Of a stretch of DNA of 64,000 bases, positions 48,801 to 58,244 are shown in pieces; the stretch's first letter is position 1, and every line of letters begins with the position of its first letter. Origin of the DNA: Anatilimnocola floriformis (lineage in GTDB: Bacteria > Planctomycetota > Planctomycetia > Pirellulales > Pirellulaceae); contig NZ_JAMLFW010000001.1 in assembly GCF_024256385.1 (NCBI RefSeq), forward strand, positions 2,666,001 through 2,730,000. The letters are read 5' to 3'. A program made the position numbers and the translations under genes. The notes beneath the pieces are model-generated. The model had not been told where the DNA came from. It searched no databases and was given only the letters and a program-made list of their open reading frames with translations.

Positions 48801-49267
48801 GGATTTCGCAGTCGCAGGTGCGCGAAGTGCAGGTTGCTCCCTGGGAAGAGAAGGGCAATCACTTGCAGATCGATCATTGCCTCCTCGCCGGTTTCAGTCC
48901 GGGGTGGAACGGTTACGCGTTCTTGCTGGTGCGCAGCGATAATCCGCAGCCGCCACTGCGAGTCACGATGGAGGATTGCTACGTGCAATCGCACGCGCAC
49001 CTGCTCTTTGCCAACGAGAACCTCGTCTGGCAAGGTGACCGCAATGTGTACGGCAGTTTGCAGGGTTACGCTTCCGGCCAAGCGGTGCAGTTGCTAAGCG
49101 ATATGCAGAAAAAGTACGGCAGCGATCAGAAGTCGGCGGAGGACTTGCCGTTGTTGCTGGAGCCGGAGCAATGGGCGATTTCTGCTAGATCGCTGGAGAT
49201 GGCCAAGCGAAGGTCTGGAGGATTTGTGGGCGCGGATGTGAGCCAAGTGGCGGGGAAACGGAAATAG
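45851..49267 (+). CDS. transmembrane Ser/Thr protein kinase with zinc-finger-like N-terminus and beta-helix sensor
   Basis: ATG 45851 (45839 is an in-frame alternative). Residues 1-50 hold a zf-HC2/anti-sigma-type motif H29-x3-C33-x2-C36. The kinase domain spans about 105-375: Gly loop LGEGGMGAVY (111-120), Lys134 in VAIK, HRDVKPSN (226-233), DLG in place of DFG (246-248), and 'MAPEQGG'. A transmembrane helix lies near 426-448. The outer part has two tandem right-handed beta-helix units, beginning near 'QPVRFFRTLAGALNEQQPGDWLELH' and 'KPLVVFRKDEHAGSYKELSDALAAMQDGDVLEF' (patterns). With the ECF gene upstream it probably forms a signalling unit in which an external ligand controls kinase and sigma release. 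Confidence 0.9.
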   Translation: MAKHPQTDELRSYLLGKLPEAAAQQIDSHIDDCPACEQTMASLDGEADTLITQLNAQASAVSGDGTDPQLRRALDFVIQHGKTVSPGTVAAKDASQPPAEQLREYKLLEKLGEGGMGAVYKAVHTRLNKIVAIKLLAADKMQSTDAVARFQREMLAVGNLDHPHLIRAHDAGEVDGPHFLVMEFVAGSDVNQIVKQHGPLPIAAACEIVRQAALGLAEAHRHGLVHRDVKPSNLMLTSKGQVKVLDLGLALLADQLQPQDLTTSGQMMGTIDYMAPEQGGDSHRVDARADIYSLGATLYKLLTGDAPFSGPQHDTLMRKFVALSSEKPAPVRTKRPEVPAVLAAIVERMLAKDPAARPATADEVAAALSPFIAGVDLNGLVALSGAAASSARGSGEVGDTVSLPANSLAPAATAELKIAQHRPPTRNWVIAAGFAAAALLALGVVLIIRNRDGKETGRLELKPGDTVELQQSPDKVPAIANPPTPAKPAIDKPVALVRGDQPVRFFRTLAGALNEQQPGDWLELHTNGRVELTGVDSVKGQFRIRAAAGYRPMLVFTKVIQLTDAAVLVDSCDFDMRVVNSGLQGNGPAWEFRGCRIWGYGSSIMTRSTNTRFVNCLLASAATLISASGDSDVTLDNCITAVYGGVLSMGYGKQHLTLRNNTFSLFGFGTPTVVMYTRANNATIHVEAEGNLFLISNSGLIGPMMIDNTIPPAEKNLEEKVVWRGKENLYVGNWQLAPNKLVGADLADWNALWTQPEEGSRGAAEVDVDWMQLHKGSLAAVMGYFEPLIGASRQRHSLPDLGPDVANMGPGGAYQRARELARGKPFTPDEIREEVSDGKPLVVFRKDEHAGSYKELSDALAAMQDGDVLEFRTDALISDVVRPAKPRTLTLRAGIGYQPRIQINSEIQDRLILEGLTFPRAIQFGVGNNTTNAFDGTGRLERMSHCLVEGAVQGGMGGGDSQPATITHSFVHRVHAQLKEGGLRISQSQVREVQVAPWEEKGNHLQIDHCLLAGFSPGWNGYAFLLVRSDNPQPPLRVTMEDCYVQSHAHLLFANENLVWQGDRNVYGSLQGYASGQAVQLLSDMQKKYGSDQKSAEDLPLLLEPEQWAISARSLEMAKRRSGGFVGADVSQVAGKRK

Positions 49268-49328
49268 AACCACAGAGGCACAGGGGACACAGAGAGGAGA
49301 GTAAAGGAGTGTTTCTCTCGCCTCCCTC

Positions 49329-51092
49329 CTAGTTCATGTCGAGCATGTCAAGATTTGGCGCGAGGATGTGTAGTTGCTCGGCCATGTAGCGTTTGACGGC
49401 TGCGGTGGTGCGGAGCGTCAAGGCGCGGCGGAGAATGACTCGGCAGGTTTCTTCGGTGAGGTGCGTGGCCAAGTCTTTCATCGAAGGGATGAACGACGCG
49501 CTCATGCTGAAGCAGCGCAATCCCATCGCGAAGAGCAAGACGAAGGCGCGCGGCTGAGCGGCCATTTCGCCGCACAGAGTGACGGTTTTGCCGGCTTTGT
49601 TGCAGGCCTTGATCACGGTCGAAAGGACACGGAGGACTGGCGGCGCGAGCGGCTGGCAGAGATGGCTGACCTTGGGGTTGTCACGGTCGGCGGCCATCAG
49701 GTATTGGACGAGGTCGTTGCTGCCGATGGAGACGAAGTCGACGAGCGGCAGCATGTCGTTGATCGAGATAGCCGCGGCGGGAACTTCCAGCATCATCCCT
49801 AGCGGCACTTCGGCAAATGGTTTGTTCTCGGCGCGCAGCTGCTGCGCGGCACGGCGGACCATCGCTTTGGTTTTGCGGACTTCCTCGACGGTGGTGATCA
49901 TCGGGAACATCAGCTTGACGTTGGTGCCGACTTCCTTCGCATCGGCGGCAGCGCGCAGCACCGCGCGGAGCTGCGTATTGAAAAACTCCGGATGCTCGAA
50001 CGACAAGCGGATGCTGCGCCAGCCCATGAAGGGATTGGCTTCTTGATGCGTGTGGCCGAGGTAGGGAACCGTTTTGTCGCCGCCGATATCGAGCGTGCGA
50101 ATGGTCATCGTCATGCCGGGGCAGGCGAGGCAGGCGTCGCGATAGGCGATGTACTGCTCTTCTTCGTCCGGCACGTCGGGGTGCGTGAGATAGATGTACT
50201 CAGTGCGAAACAGGCCGACGCCGGCAGCGCCTAGCGCGACGGCGGTGGTGGCATCGAGTGCGCCGTTGATGTTGGCGAGCAGATCGAGCTTGATTCCATC
50301 GGCGGTAACGGCGGGCTGATCTTTGTTGGTCGCGAGCGCATCCTTGAGCAGGAAGAACTCGCGCTCGAGCTTCAGGTATGCGCTCTTTTGCTCAGGATCG
50401 GGATTGACCAACACGTGGCCGCCGCGGGCATCGACGACGACGATATCGCCGTTCTTCACCTGGCGGAGAATATTGCGCATGCCGCTGACAGCGGGAATGC
50501 CCTTGCTGCGGGCGATGATCGCCGCATGGCTGGTTTGACTACCGGCCTGGGTGACGATTCCCTTGACCTGCAAACCCTTGAGCGCGACGACCTGCGACGG
50601 CAGCAATTCATCGGCAATCAGAATCACCGGCTGATTGAGCAACTCGGGATCGGTATTCGTGGCTTGGGTAATGTGGGCGTTGAGGCGAATGACAACGTCG
50701 CGGAGATCGTTCATCCGCTCGCGCAAGTATTCGTCGTTCGTTTTCTGAAACAGAACGGTGTATTGCTCGAGGAGTCGATGGAGCGCGGCTTGGGCAGTCA
50801 GCCGTTCGTCGACGATCCAGCCGCGGACTTTGTTGGTGAAAGCCGCGTCGCGCAAGATCTGCTCATGCACGCTGAAGATAGCAGCCTCGTCGTGGCCGAC
50901 CTGGCTAGCAACCTTGTGCTGCAGCGCGCGCAGCTCTGCTGCCGCTTCATCGCGAGCGGTTTCGTAATTGGCGAGTTCGGCGGTGACTTCGTGATCTTCG
51001 AGGCGTTTCGTATCCGGATTAATGAAAATCTCGTGGATACAGTAAGCCACCCCAACCGCGACACCGGGTGATACGGGAATTCCTTTGCGCAT
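49329..51092 (-). CDS. ptsI: phosphoenolpyruvate-protein phosphotransferase (PTS enzyme I)
   Basis: ATG 51092 matches the family start (MRKGIPVSPGVAVG); an upstream ATG adds only a non-conserved leader. The 587-residue length is normal (about 575). The phosphohistidine site reads GSQTSHAAI (about 184-192). Later motifs include 'GVGLFRTEYIYL', 'TIRTLDIGGDK', 'FMGWRSIRL', and the active Cys in TLCGEMA (about 516-522). It transfers phosphate from PEP to HPr in the cytoplasm. No HPr or enzyme II gene is near; in planctomycetes EI often serves regulatory rather than sugar-import roles, which would fit. It converges on the kinase gene. Confidence 0.93.
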   Translation of the reverse strand: MRKGIPVSPGVAVGVAYCIHEIFINPDTKRLEDHEVTAELANYETARDEAAAELRALQHKVASQVGHDEAAIFSVHEQILRDAAFTNKVRGWIVDERLTAQAALHRLLEQYTVLFQKTNDEYLRERMNDLRDVVIRLNAHITQATNTDPELLNQPVILIADELLPSQVVALKGLQVKGIVTQAGSQTSHAAIIARSKGIPAVSGMRNILRQVKNGDIVVVDARGGHVLVNPDPEQKSAYLKLEREFFLLKDALATNKDQPAVTADGIKLDLLANINGALDATTAVALGAAGVGLFRTEYIYLTHPDVPDEEEQYIAYRDACLACPGMTMTIRTLDIGGDKTVPYLGHTHQEANPFMGWRSIRLSFEHPEFFNTQLRAVLRAAADAKEVGTNVKLMFPMITTVEEVRKTKAMVRRAAQQLRAENKPFAEVPLGMMLEVPAAAISINDMLPLVDFVSIGSNDLVQYLMAADRDNPKVSHLCQPLAPPVLRVLSTVIKACNKAGKTVTLCGEMAAQPRAFVLLFAMGLRCFSMSASFIPSMKDLATHLTEETCRVILRRALTLRTTAAVKRYMAEQLHILAPNLDMLDMN

Positions 51093-51460
51093 ACGGAGCG
51101 AGAATGTACCAGCAAATGCTGGCGGTGACAAACGAGCCAGTGCCAGGATTGCAATTAGGGCGATTAAATCTGCTTTAGGGGGGATCTTACGGTCGGCTCG
51201 ACTTCCCTTCGCTTGGTTGTTCGACAGCTAGTTTTGATCAGTCGACGGAAAGAATCGGCACTCGTTGCCAGCAATGCTGTCCGCTAGCGAAACCTCGGTT
51301 GTGGCAATTCGCGCAGGGGGTTATAGTTGCGGACTTTAACGACAATGCGGAGAATGGAAGCTTACGCGGTCCTGCCGATGATTTTATCGGGTACTGCCAA
51401 AACGCAGTCCTGCCGATAACAGAGTCGCCCAGTACCCGAGTGTTCCCGAGGAAAGAAGAC
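51093..51460. other. divergent promoter/leader region with competing inverted repeats
   Basis: These 368 bases between ptsI and the first FabZ-like gene contain no gene. A hairpin with outer stem TTATCGG/CCGATAA (51384-51390 with 51413-51419) and inner stem ACTGC/GCAGT lies 40 bases before the start codon. An alternative pairing GGGTACTG (51389-51396) with CAGTACCC (51430-51437) would break it. CCTGCCGAT occurs twice (51371, 51409). Confidence 0.55.
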
Positions 51461-52003
51461 ATGCGGTTTTGTTTGTTGGACCGGATCACCGACCTACAAC
51501 GAGGGTCGAAGATTACTGCCAGCAAGCTGCTGCGCCCGGAAGAAGACTATCTGGCCGACCACTTTCCCCGCTTTCCGGTCATGCCGGGCGTGCTGATGCT
51601 GGAATGCATGTATCAGGCCGGCGCCTGGCTGGTTCGCAGCTCGGAAGATTTCAAACACGCGGCCGTGCTTCTCAAAGAAGCCCGCAATGTGAAATACAGC
51701 GACTTCGTCACTCCGGGCAAGGAGCTCGTCGTGACGGCTGAACTGCTGAAGGAAGACGTCACCACCGCCACGCTCAAAACCTCGGGTACGGTCGACGGCA
51801 ACCCTGCCGTTTCGGCCCGCTTGGTCCTGGAAAAATTCAACGTTGGCGATCGCTTCCCCGTGCGGGCTAATTGCGATCCTTACATCCGCATGTGGATGCG
51901 CGGCGTGTTCGATCGGCTGATGAAGGCCGGGCTCGATTCGTCGAGCGGCAGCAGCGGATCCCAAATTGATGTCAAATCACAGCTCGTTTCCGCTCAGTCT
52001 TAG
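51461..52003 (+). CDS. FabZ-like 3-hydroxyacyl-ACP dehydratase
   Basis: GAGGAAAG precedes ATG 51461. The 180-residue hot-dog-fold protein carries the dehydratase motif HFPRFPVMPGVLMLECMYQA (about 33-52) with catalytic His and Glu both in place. The C-terminal 50 residues extend beyond FabZ length and end in a Ser-rich tail. It heads a four-gene cluster (dehydratase, ACP, dehydratase-like, KAS-II) that could extend or modify a dedicated acyl chain. In sequence it is not a close E. coli FabZ; annotation as a specific lipid enzyme would be premature. Confidence 0.85.
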   Translation: MRFCLLDRITDLQRGSKITASKLLRPEEDYLADHFPRFPVMPGVLMLECMYQAGAWLVRSSEDFKHAAVLLKEARNVKYSDFVTPGKELVVTAELLKEDVTTATLKTSGTVDGNPAVSARLVLEKFNVGDRFPVRANCDPYIRMWMRGVFDRLMKAGLDSSSGSSGSQIDVKSQLVSAQS

Positions 52004-52091
52004 AGGCCTACGGACGGTCCTCGGCGGAAGCAGCCTAAACGCAACAACCAAACGGACGGTTGCACTTTTTAGTTTTGGAGAATTGATTCCC

Positions 52092-52481
52092 ATGGCAGTC
52101 TCGAAAGACGAAATTTTCAAGAAGGTGCAAACCGCCCTGGTCGATGCGCTCGGTGTGGATGAAGAAGACGTGACGCCCGAAGCCACGATGGTCGGCGACC
52201 TCGGTGCCGAATCGATCGACTTCCTCGATATCGTGTTCAAGCTCGAAAAAGCCTTCAGCATCGAAATTCCCCGCAAGGAATTGTCGCCTGAAGACATTCT
52301 TACCAACGCCGAATTTGTGAAGGAAGGCAAAGTCACGCCGGCCGGCATCGCCGAGCTGAAGAAGCGGATGCCCTTCGTCAACTTCACCAAGTTCGAAGCC
52401 AATCCGAACGTTCGCGAATTCAGCAACCTGATGACCGTCGGCGATCTTTGCCGTTACGTCGAAAGCAAGGTTGCCAAGTAG
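52092..52481 (+). CDS. acyl carrier protein with C-terminal insertion
   Basis: ATG 52092 follows GGAG at 13 bases. Residues 1-60 are a typical ACP: 'VDEEDVTPEATMVGDLGAESIDFLDIVFKLE' pattern with phosphopantetheine Ser41 in the variant motif GAESIDFL (DSL replaced by ESI). The total length, 129 residues, is about 50 more than normal, because of an insert after helix III ('FVKEGKVTPAGIAELKKRMPFVNFTK') before the last helix 'MTVGDLCRYVESKV'. The acidic character and the cluster with dehydratases and KAS-II support a dedicated carrier. Confidence 0.9.
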   Translation: MAVSKDEIFKKVQTALVDALGVDEEDVTPEATMVGDLGAESIDFLDIVFKLEKAFSIEIPRKELSPEDILTNAEFVKEGKVTPAGIAELKKRMPFVNFTKFEANPNVREFSNLMTVGDLCRYVESKVAK

Positions 52482-52486
52482 TGTCG

Positions 52487-52506
52487 GCTTTCGCTGCGGC
52501 GAAAGC
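52487..52506 (+). promoter_or_regulatory. intercistronic hairpin after the ACP gene
   Basis: GCTTTCGC and GCGAAAGC make a perfect 8-bp stem with a TGCG tetraloop, starting six bases after the ACP stop. There is no T-tract. In operons this arrangement often protects the upstream message from 3' decay, which would raise ACP relative to the enzymes; that use is inference. Confidence 0.5.
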
Positions 52507-52551
52507 AGGCGTCTTCTGAGAGCCGGTTGATTTTTAGTTGAGCGAGATTCC

Positions 52552-53097
52552 ATGCGTTGGTACTGGATCGACCGGTTTACAGAGTTCAAGCGCGGTAAGA
52601 GCGCGACTTCGATCAAATGCGTCACCATGTCGGAGGAGCAACACGACTCCTACCTGCCCGGCTACCCGGTCATGCCGTCGTCGCTGATGATCGAAGGAAT
52701 GGCTCAAACGGCGGGCATTCTCGTCGGTGAAATGAGCGGCTTCGAAGAGCGCGTCGTGCTCGCCAAAATCGGCAAGGCTGTGTTTCACACGCCCACCGAG
52801 TGCGGCGATGTGTTGCGGTACTCTGCCGTGCTGCAAGACGTGCAAAAGGACGGCGCCATCGCCTCGGTCACGGCTCACGTCGGCGACGAACTGAAGGCTG
52901 AAGTCGAGATGATGTTTGCCTTTCTCGACGATCGCTTTCCGAAGGGTCCGCTCTTCGATCCAGGCGACTTTCTCGTCATGCTCCGCTCGTTTCATTTGTA
53001 CGATGTGGGGGTCGACGAGAACGGGCAACCGATCACGCCGCCGCAGTCGTATCTCGATGCGGAACGGGCCAAGTATCAGGCCGCGGGAATGCTCTAG
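52552..53097 (+). CDS. FabZ-like hot-dog protein lacking the catalytic His
   Basis: The 181-residue protein has the same hot-dog arrangement as the gene at 51461. The segment that should read GHFPGxPVMPG reads SYLPGYPVMPSSLMIEGMAQ (about 32-51). The catalytic His is Tyr and the Gly of PG is Ser, while the Glu in IEGMAQ remains. It is therefore either a structural partner of the first dehydratase or a thioesterase/isomerase-like variant. FabA/FabZ dimers place active sites across the interface, so a heterodimer is sensible. Third gene of the acyl-chain cluster. Confidence 0.8.
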   Translation: MRWYWIDRFTEFKRGKSATSIKCVTMSEEQHDSYLPGYPVMPSSLMIEGMAQTAGILVGEMSGFEERVVLAKIGKAVFHTPTECGDVLRYSAVLQDVQKDGAIASVTAHVGDELKAEVEMMFAFLDDRFPKGPLFDPGDFLVMLRSFHLYDVGVDENGQPITPPQSYLDAERAKYQAAGML

Positions 53098-53206
53098 TCT
53101 GGTGGCTGCCCGGCTGTACCCGGGTTGATTTCGGGCTGCGAACCACGAATCATAGAGGTTCGTGGCGAATGAATTGTTAGGACCTGCCCAGGATAGCGGT
53201 GAACGG

Positions 53207-54921
<1,715 letters not shown>

Positions 54922-54926
54922 TCTTT

Positions 54927-55178
54927 ATGAAGCTTTTTACCAACCCCTTCTTCGCCTTCCTCGTCATCGTCGGCCTGGTCTTCGCCTTCACCGCTTGTGC
55001 CTACACGGTGATGAGTTTTCAAAATCTCGACCCACACACCGTCGATCAACCGGGCATGAGCCAGCTGATGAAACAGCATGGCTTGATGATTCTCGCTGTT
55101 GAACTCGGCCTGCTCACCGTACTGACGATCGCGGCGATCGGCACGGATGATTTCTGGACGAAGCGAGCTGAGAAGTAG
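54927..55178 (+). CDS. small two-helix membrane protein
   Basis: ATG 54927 starts five bases after the HIT stop. The 83-residue product has two hydrophobic segments (about 8-30 and 55-75) joined by a polar loop with 'FQNLDPHTVDQPGMSQLMKQHG'-type sequence, and a Lys/Arg-rich end. No family recognised. Operon with the HIT gene likely. Confidence 0.6.
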   Translation: MKLFTNPFFAFLVIVGLVFAFTACAYTVMSFQNLDPHTVDQPGMSQLMKQHGLMILAVELGLLTVLTIAAIGTDDFWTKRAEK

Positions 55179-55284
55179 CAGCCGTTCTCTTTTGTTGCCG
55201 CGAACGACGACCGTCGTTGCAACCAGCGCGACGAAACGAATATCCTGGGATAACTCTTCATCCCGCCGCCTCTTCGAGTTTCTC

Positions 55285-57288
55285 ATGTCTGCTCCTGCAA
55301 AGCGCGTTCAAGAGCTCCGCAAATTGATTCGTCATCACGACGAACTCTATTACAAAAAGGCGACGCCCGAGATCACCGATCTGGAATACGACAAGCTGAT
55401 GCAGGAATTGCAGCAGCTCGAGTCGCAGCATCCAGAGCTGATCACGGCTGACAGCCCCACGCAGAAGCTGGGCGATCAGCCCGTCGAGGGTTTGACGCAG
55501 GTGGCCCATCGCGTGCCGATGCTGTCAATCGAGAATTCGTACGACGTACCGACGGTGAAAAAGTTTGCCCAGAGCACAGCAGATGCGCTCGACGGCGAAG
55601 CGGTCGAGTGGGTCGTCGAATATAAGATCGACGGCGCTGCGATTGCCCTCACTTATGAAAAGGGAAAGCTCGTGCGGGCTGCCACGCGCGGCAACGGCTC
55701 TGTCGGCGACGACATCACGCACAACGCGGTGACGATTCTCGATGTGCCGAGGCGGCTGGTTGGTTCGCCGCCGCCGATTTTGGAGATTCGCGGCGAAGTC
55801 TACATGAATAACAGCGACCTGGTGGCGCTCAACGAGCGCCAAGCCGAGCGCGGCGAAGCGGCGTATGCGAATCCGCGTAACGTCGCCGCGGGAAGTATTC
55901 GGCTGCTCGATCCGCGCGAGTGCGCATCGCGACGTCTGCGGTTCTTCGCGCATGGCGTGGGTTATTGCGAAGGGTTGCAGGTCGCCGATCACATCGAGTT
56001 CTTGAAGGACCTGGCTTCGTACGGTTTGACCCCCACACCGCGCGTGCAATCTTTCAAGAGCATCGACGAAGCCCTCGCGCATTGCGACGTGATGATCGAA
56101 GAGATGGGCAATCTCGATTTCGAAATCGACGGCCTCGTGCTGAAGGTGAATCGCTACGACCAGCGCGAACGCCTCGGCATGCGCACCAAGAGTCCGAAGT
56201 GGGTGATCGCCTACAAGTTTGAAAAATACGAAGCCAAGACAAAGGTCAACAAAATCAGCGTGCAGGTCGGCAAGACCGGCGCCATCACACCGGTCGCGGA
56301 ACTCGAGCCGGTGCAACTCGCAGGGACAATCGTCAGTCGCTCGAGCCTGCACAATGCCGACGAAATCAAGCGGAAGGATATTCGCGAGGGGGATTGGGTC
56401 ATCGTCGAGAAGGCCGGCAAGATCATTCCGCATATCGTGCGCGTCGAGAAGCACGAGCGGACCACCGAACTGCCGGAGTTCGCTTTCCCAACGCATTGCC
56501 CCGAGTGCAAAACCGAACTCATCAAAGACGAAGGTGGCGTTTACATTCGCTGTCCCAACCCGGGTTGCCCGGCGAAGCTGCAGGAGCGGATTCGTTTCTT
56601 TGCCTCGCGCGACGCGATGGATATCGAAGGCCTCGGCGGCAAACTCGTCGAGCAACTGGTTGCCGGCGAGATCGTAACGACGTACGGCGACTTATATCGA
56701 TTGTCCTCCGATTCGCTGATGAAGCTCGAACGGATGGGCAAGAAATCGGCTGACAAATTGCTCGCCGGCATCGAAGGGAGTAAAGGCCGCGGCCTGGCCC
56801 GGTTGCTCAGTTCGCTATCGATTCGGCACGTCGGTCAGCGCGTCGGCAAACTCCTCGCCGAGAGCTTCGGCAGCATCGAGGCGTTGTCGGCCGCCAGCGA
56901 AGAGCAGCTGCAAATCAACGAGATCGGCCCCGCCATCGCCGCGAGCATGCATGAGTTTCTGCACAGCGATTACGGCCAAGCCATGATCGCCGATTTGAAG
57001 TCGCTCGGCGTCAATATGGAGGAAGAAATCAAAACGCCGGCCGCGACGGCTGGCGGCGTGCTCGCGGGAAAAACGCTGGTCGTCACTGGCACGCTCGCCA
57101 AGTATAAGCGGAACGAAATCGAAGCCCTGATCGAAGAACACGGCGGCCGGGCGAGCGGCAGCGTGAGCGCGAAGACGGATTATTTGGTCGCTGGGGCCGA
57201 TGCGGGAAGCAAGCTAGAGAAAGCGACGAAGCTGGGCGTGAAGGTAATTTCGGAAGATGAGTTTCAGGAATTGATTGGGTTGAAGTAG
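55285..57288 (+). CDS. ligA: NAD-dependent DNA ligase
   Basis: ATG 55285 begins the family start (RVQELRKLIRHHDELYY); length 667 is standard. The adenylation Lys114 lies in EYKIDGAAIAL; 'TRGNGSVGDDITHNAVTI', 'IRGEVYM', and 'YKFEKYEAKT' are the other nucleotidyltransferase motifs. OB-fold follows (about 320-400), then a C4 zinc finger (CPECKTEL ... CPNPGCP), HhH repeats and a C-terminal BRCT domain ('GGVLAGKTLVVTGTLAKYKRNEIEALIEEHGG' pattern). All residues needed for ligation are present; this is the essential replicative ligase. Confidence 0.97.
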   Translation: MSAPAKRVQELRKLIRHHDELYYKKATPEITDLEYDKLMQELQQLESQHPELITADSPTQKLGDQPVEGLTQVAHRVPMLSIENSYDVPTVKKFAQSTADALDGEAVEWVVEYKIDGAAIALTYEKGKLVRAATRGNGSVGDDITHNAVTILDVPRRLVGSPPPILEIRGEVYMNNSDLVALNERQAERGEAAYANPRNVAAGSIRLLDPRECASRRLRFFAHGVGYCEGLQVADHIEFLKDLASYGLTPTPRVQSFKSIDEALAHCDVMIEEMGNLDFEIDGLVLKVNRYDQRERLGMRTKSPKWVIAYKFEKYEAKTKVNKISVQVGKTGAITPVAELEPVQLAGTIVSRSSLHNADEIKRKDIREGDWVIVEKAGKIIPHIVRVEKHERTTELPEFAFPTHCPECKTELIKDEGGVYIRCPNPGCPAKLQERIRFFASRDAMDIEGLGGKLVEQLVAGEIVTTYGDLYRLSSDSLMKLERMGKKSADKLLAGIEGSKGRGLARLLSSLSIRHVGQRVGKLLAESFGSIEALSAASEEQLQINEIGPAIAASMHEFLHSDYGQAMIADLKSLGVNMEEEIKTPAATAGGVLAGKTLVVTGTLAKYKRNEIEALIEEHGGRASGSVSAKTDYLVAGADAGSKLEKATKLGVKVISEDEFQELIGLK

Positions 57289-57385
57289 CAAGATCCGCGG
57301 TGTGCGATCGCCGCCTGAAGCTGTTCGGCGACACGCTGGTGTTTGAACCGCGATGGAGCGGAGTTGAGGAGCCACCAACAGGGCA

Positions 57386-57428
57386 GCCCCTCACCCCGAC
57401 CCTCTCCCCCGGAATACCGAGGAGAGGG
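57386..57428. repeat. dispersed palindromic repeat, copy B
   Basis: 57386-57409 matches 41775-41798 at 23 of 24 bases. The 3' part pairs CCCTCTCC (57400-57407) with GGAGAGGG (57421-57428) over a 13-base loop. It lies between ligA and the metallophosphoesterase gene and pushes the latter's apparent open frame upstream. Confidence 0.7.
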
Positions 57429-57482
57429 AGTAAGACAGGAGGGTCTACGCACGCGGGTATGCGGTTTGCTATGATCGGTGGC

Positions 57483-58244
57483 ATGGAACCGCACACTTAC
57501 TTTGTGTCAGATCTCCATCTGTTCTCGCGCCGCTCGCAGGCGCCGCAGCATGCGGCCGCGCTGCACGCGGCAGCCCGGCGGGCTCGCACATTCGTGCTTG
57601 GTGGCGACATCTTTGATTTTCGCTGGTCGACGCTGGGATCGATTGAAACGACGGTGAGGGCTTCGGTCGATTGGATCGACGACCTGGTTCGAAAGTGTCC
57701 AGACTGCCAGTTTCACTTCGTCGCCGGCAACCACGATTACAACCAGCGGTTTCTGAATGCCATCGGCGAGTATTCGCAGCAAACGCCGAACTTACAATTT
57801 CATCATTATTACCTGCGACTCGCTGGCAGCATTTTTCTGCATGGCGATGCTGCCGATCACCCGACGATGTGTGCCAGCCGGCTGCAAGCCAATCGGCAAC
57901 ATTGGCTGAAGGATGAATCGCGCGGGCCGATCAAGAACTTGCTTTACGATCTCGCCGTGAAGGCTCGGCTGCATCGCCTGGCTGGCGTGGTGCATCCCAA
58001 AAAGAAAGTCGCTCAGCGATTGACCGGCTATCTCGACCGCATCGGCCATGGCCCGGGGAGCGGCCTGGAGCATGTCTACTTCGGCCACACGCACCAGGCC
58101 ATGTCGAACTACTCGCTCGGCGGCCTGACCTTTCATAACGGCGGAGCGCCGATGGCAGGGCTGCAGTTCCGCATCGTGCCGGTGAATCCGACTGAGGCTA
58201 CTGAGCAGAGCATTACATCGGGGAATGCGATTGCTGGGGCTTAG
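57483..58244 (+). CDS. LpxH-like metallophosphoesterase
   Basis: ATG 57483 begins 'MEPHTYFVSDLHLF' directly at the first metal motif; the frame upstream runs through a palindromic repeat and is not conserved. The 253-residue calcineurin-like fold has SDLHL, GGDIFDFRW, AGNHDYNQ, LHGDAAD and GHTHQA, the five metal-binding motifs. Gene length and the HGDA motif recall UDP-2,3-diacylglucosamine hydrolase (LpxH), acting in lipid A synthesis on the inner membrane face; other phosphoesterases are possible. The TAG stop at 58242-58244 is made by the junction with an IS630 element; before insertion the stop would have been TAA. Confidence 0.8.
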   Translation: MEPHTYFVSDLHLFSRRSQAPQHAAALHAAARRARTFVLGGDIFDFRWSTLGSIETTVRASVDWIDDLVRKCPDCQFHFVAGNHDYNQRFLNAIGEYSQQTPNLQFHHYYLRLAGSIFLHGDAADHPTMCASRLQANRQHWLKDESRGPIKNLLYDLAVKARLHRLAGVVHPKKKVAQRLTGYLDRIGHGPGSGLEHVYFGHTHQAMSNYSLGGLTFHNGGAPMAGLQFRIVPVNPTEATEQSITSGNAIAGA

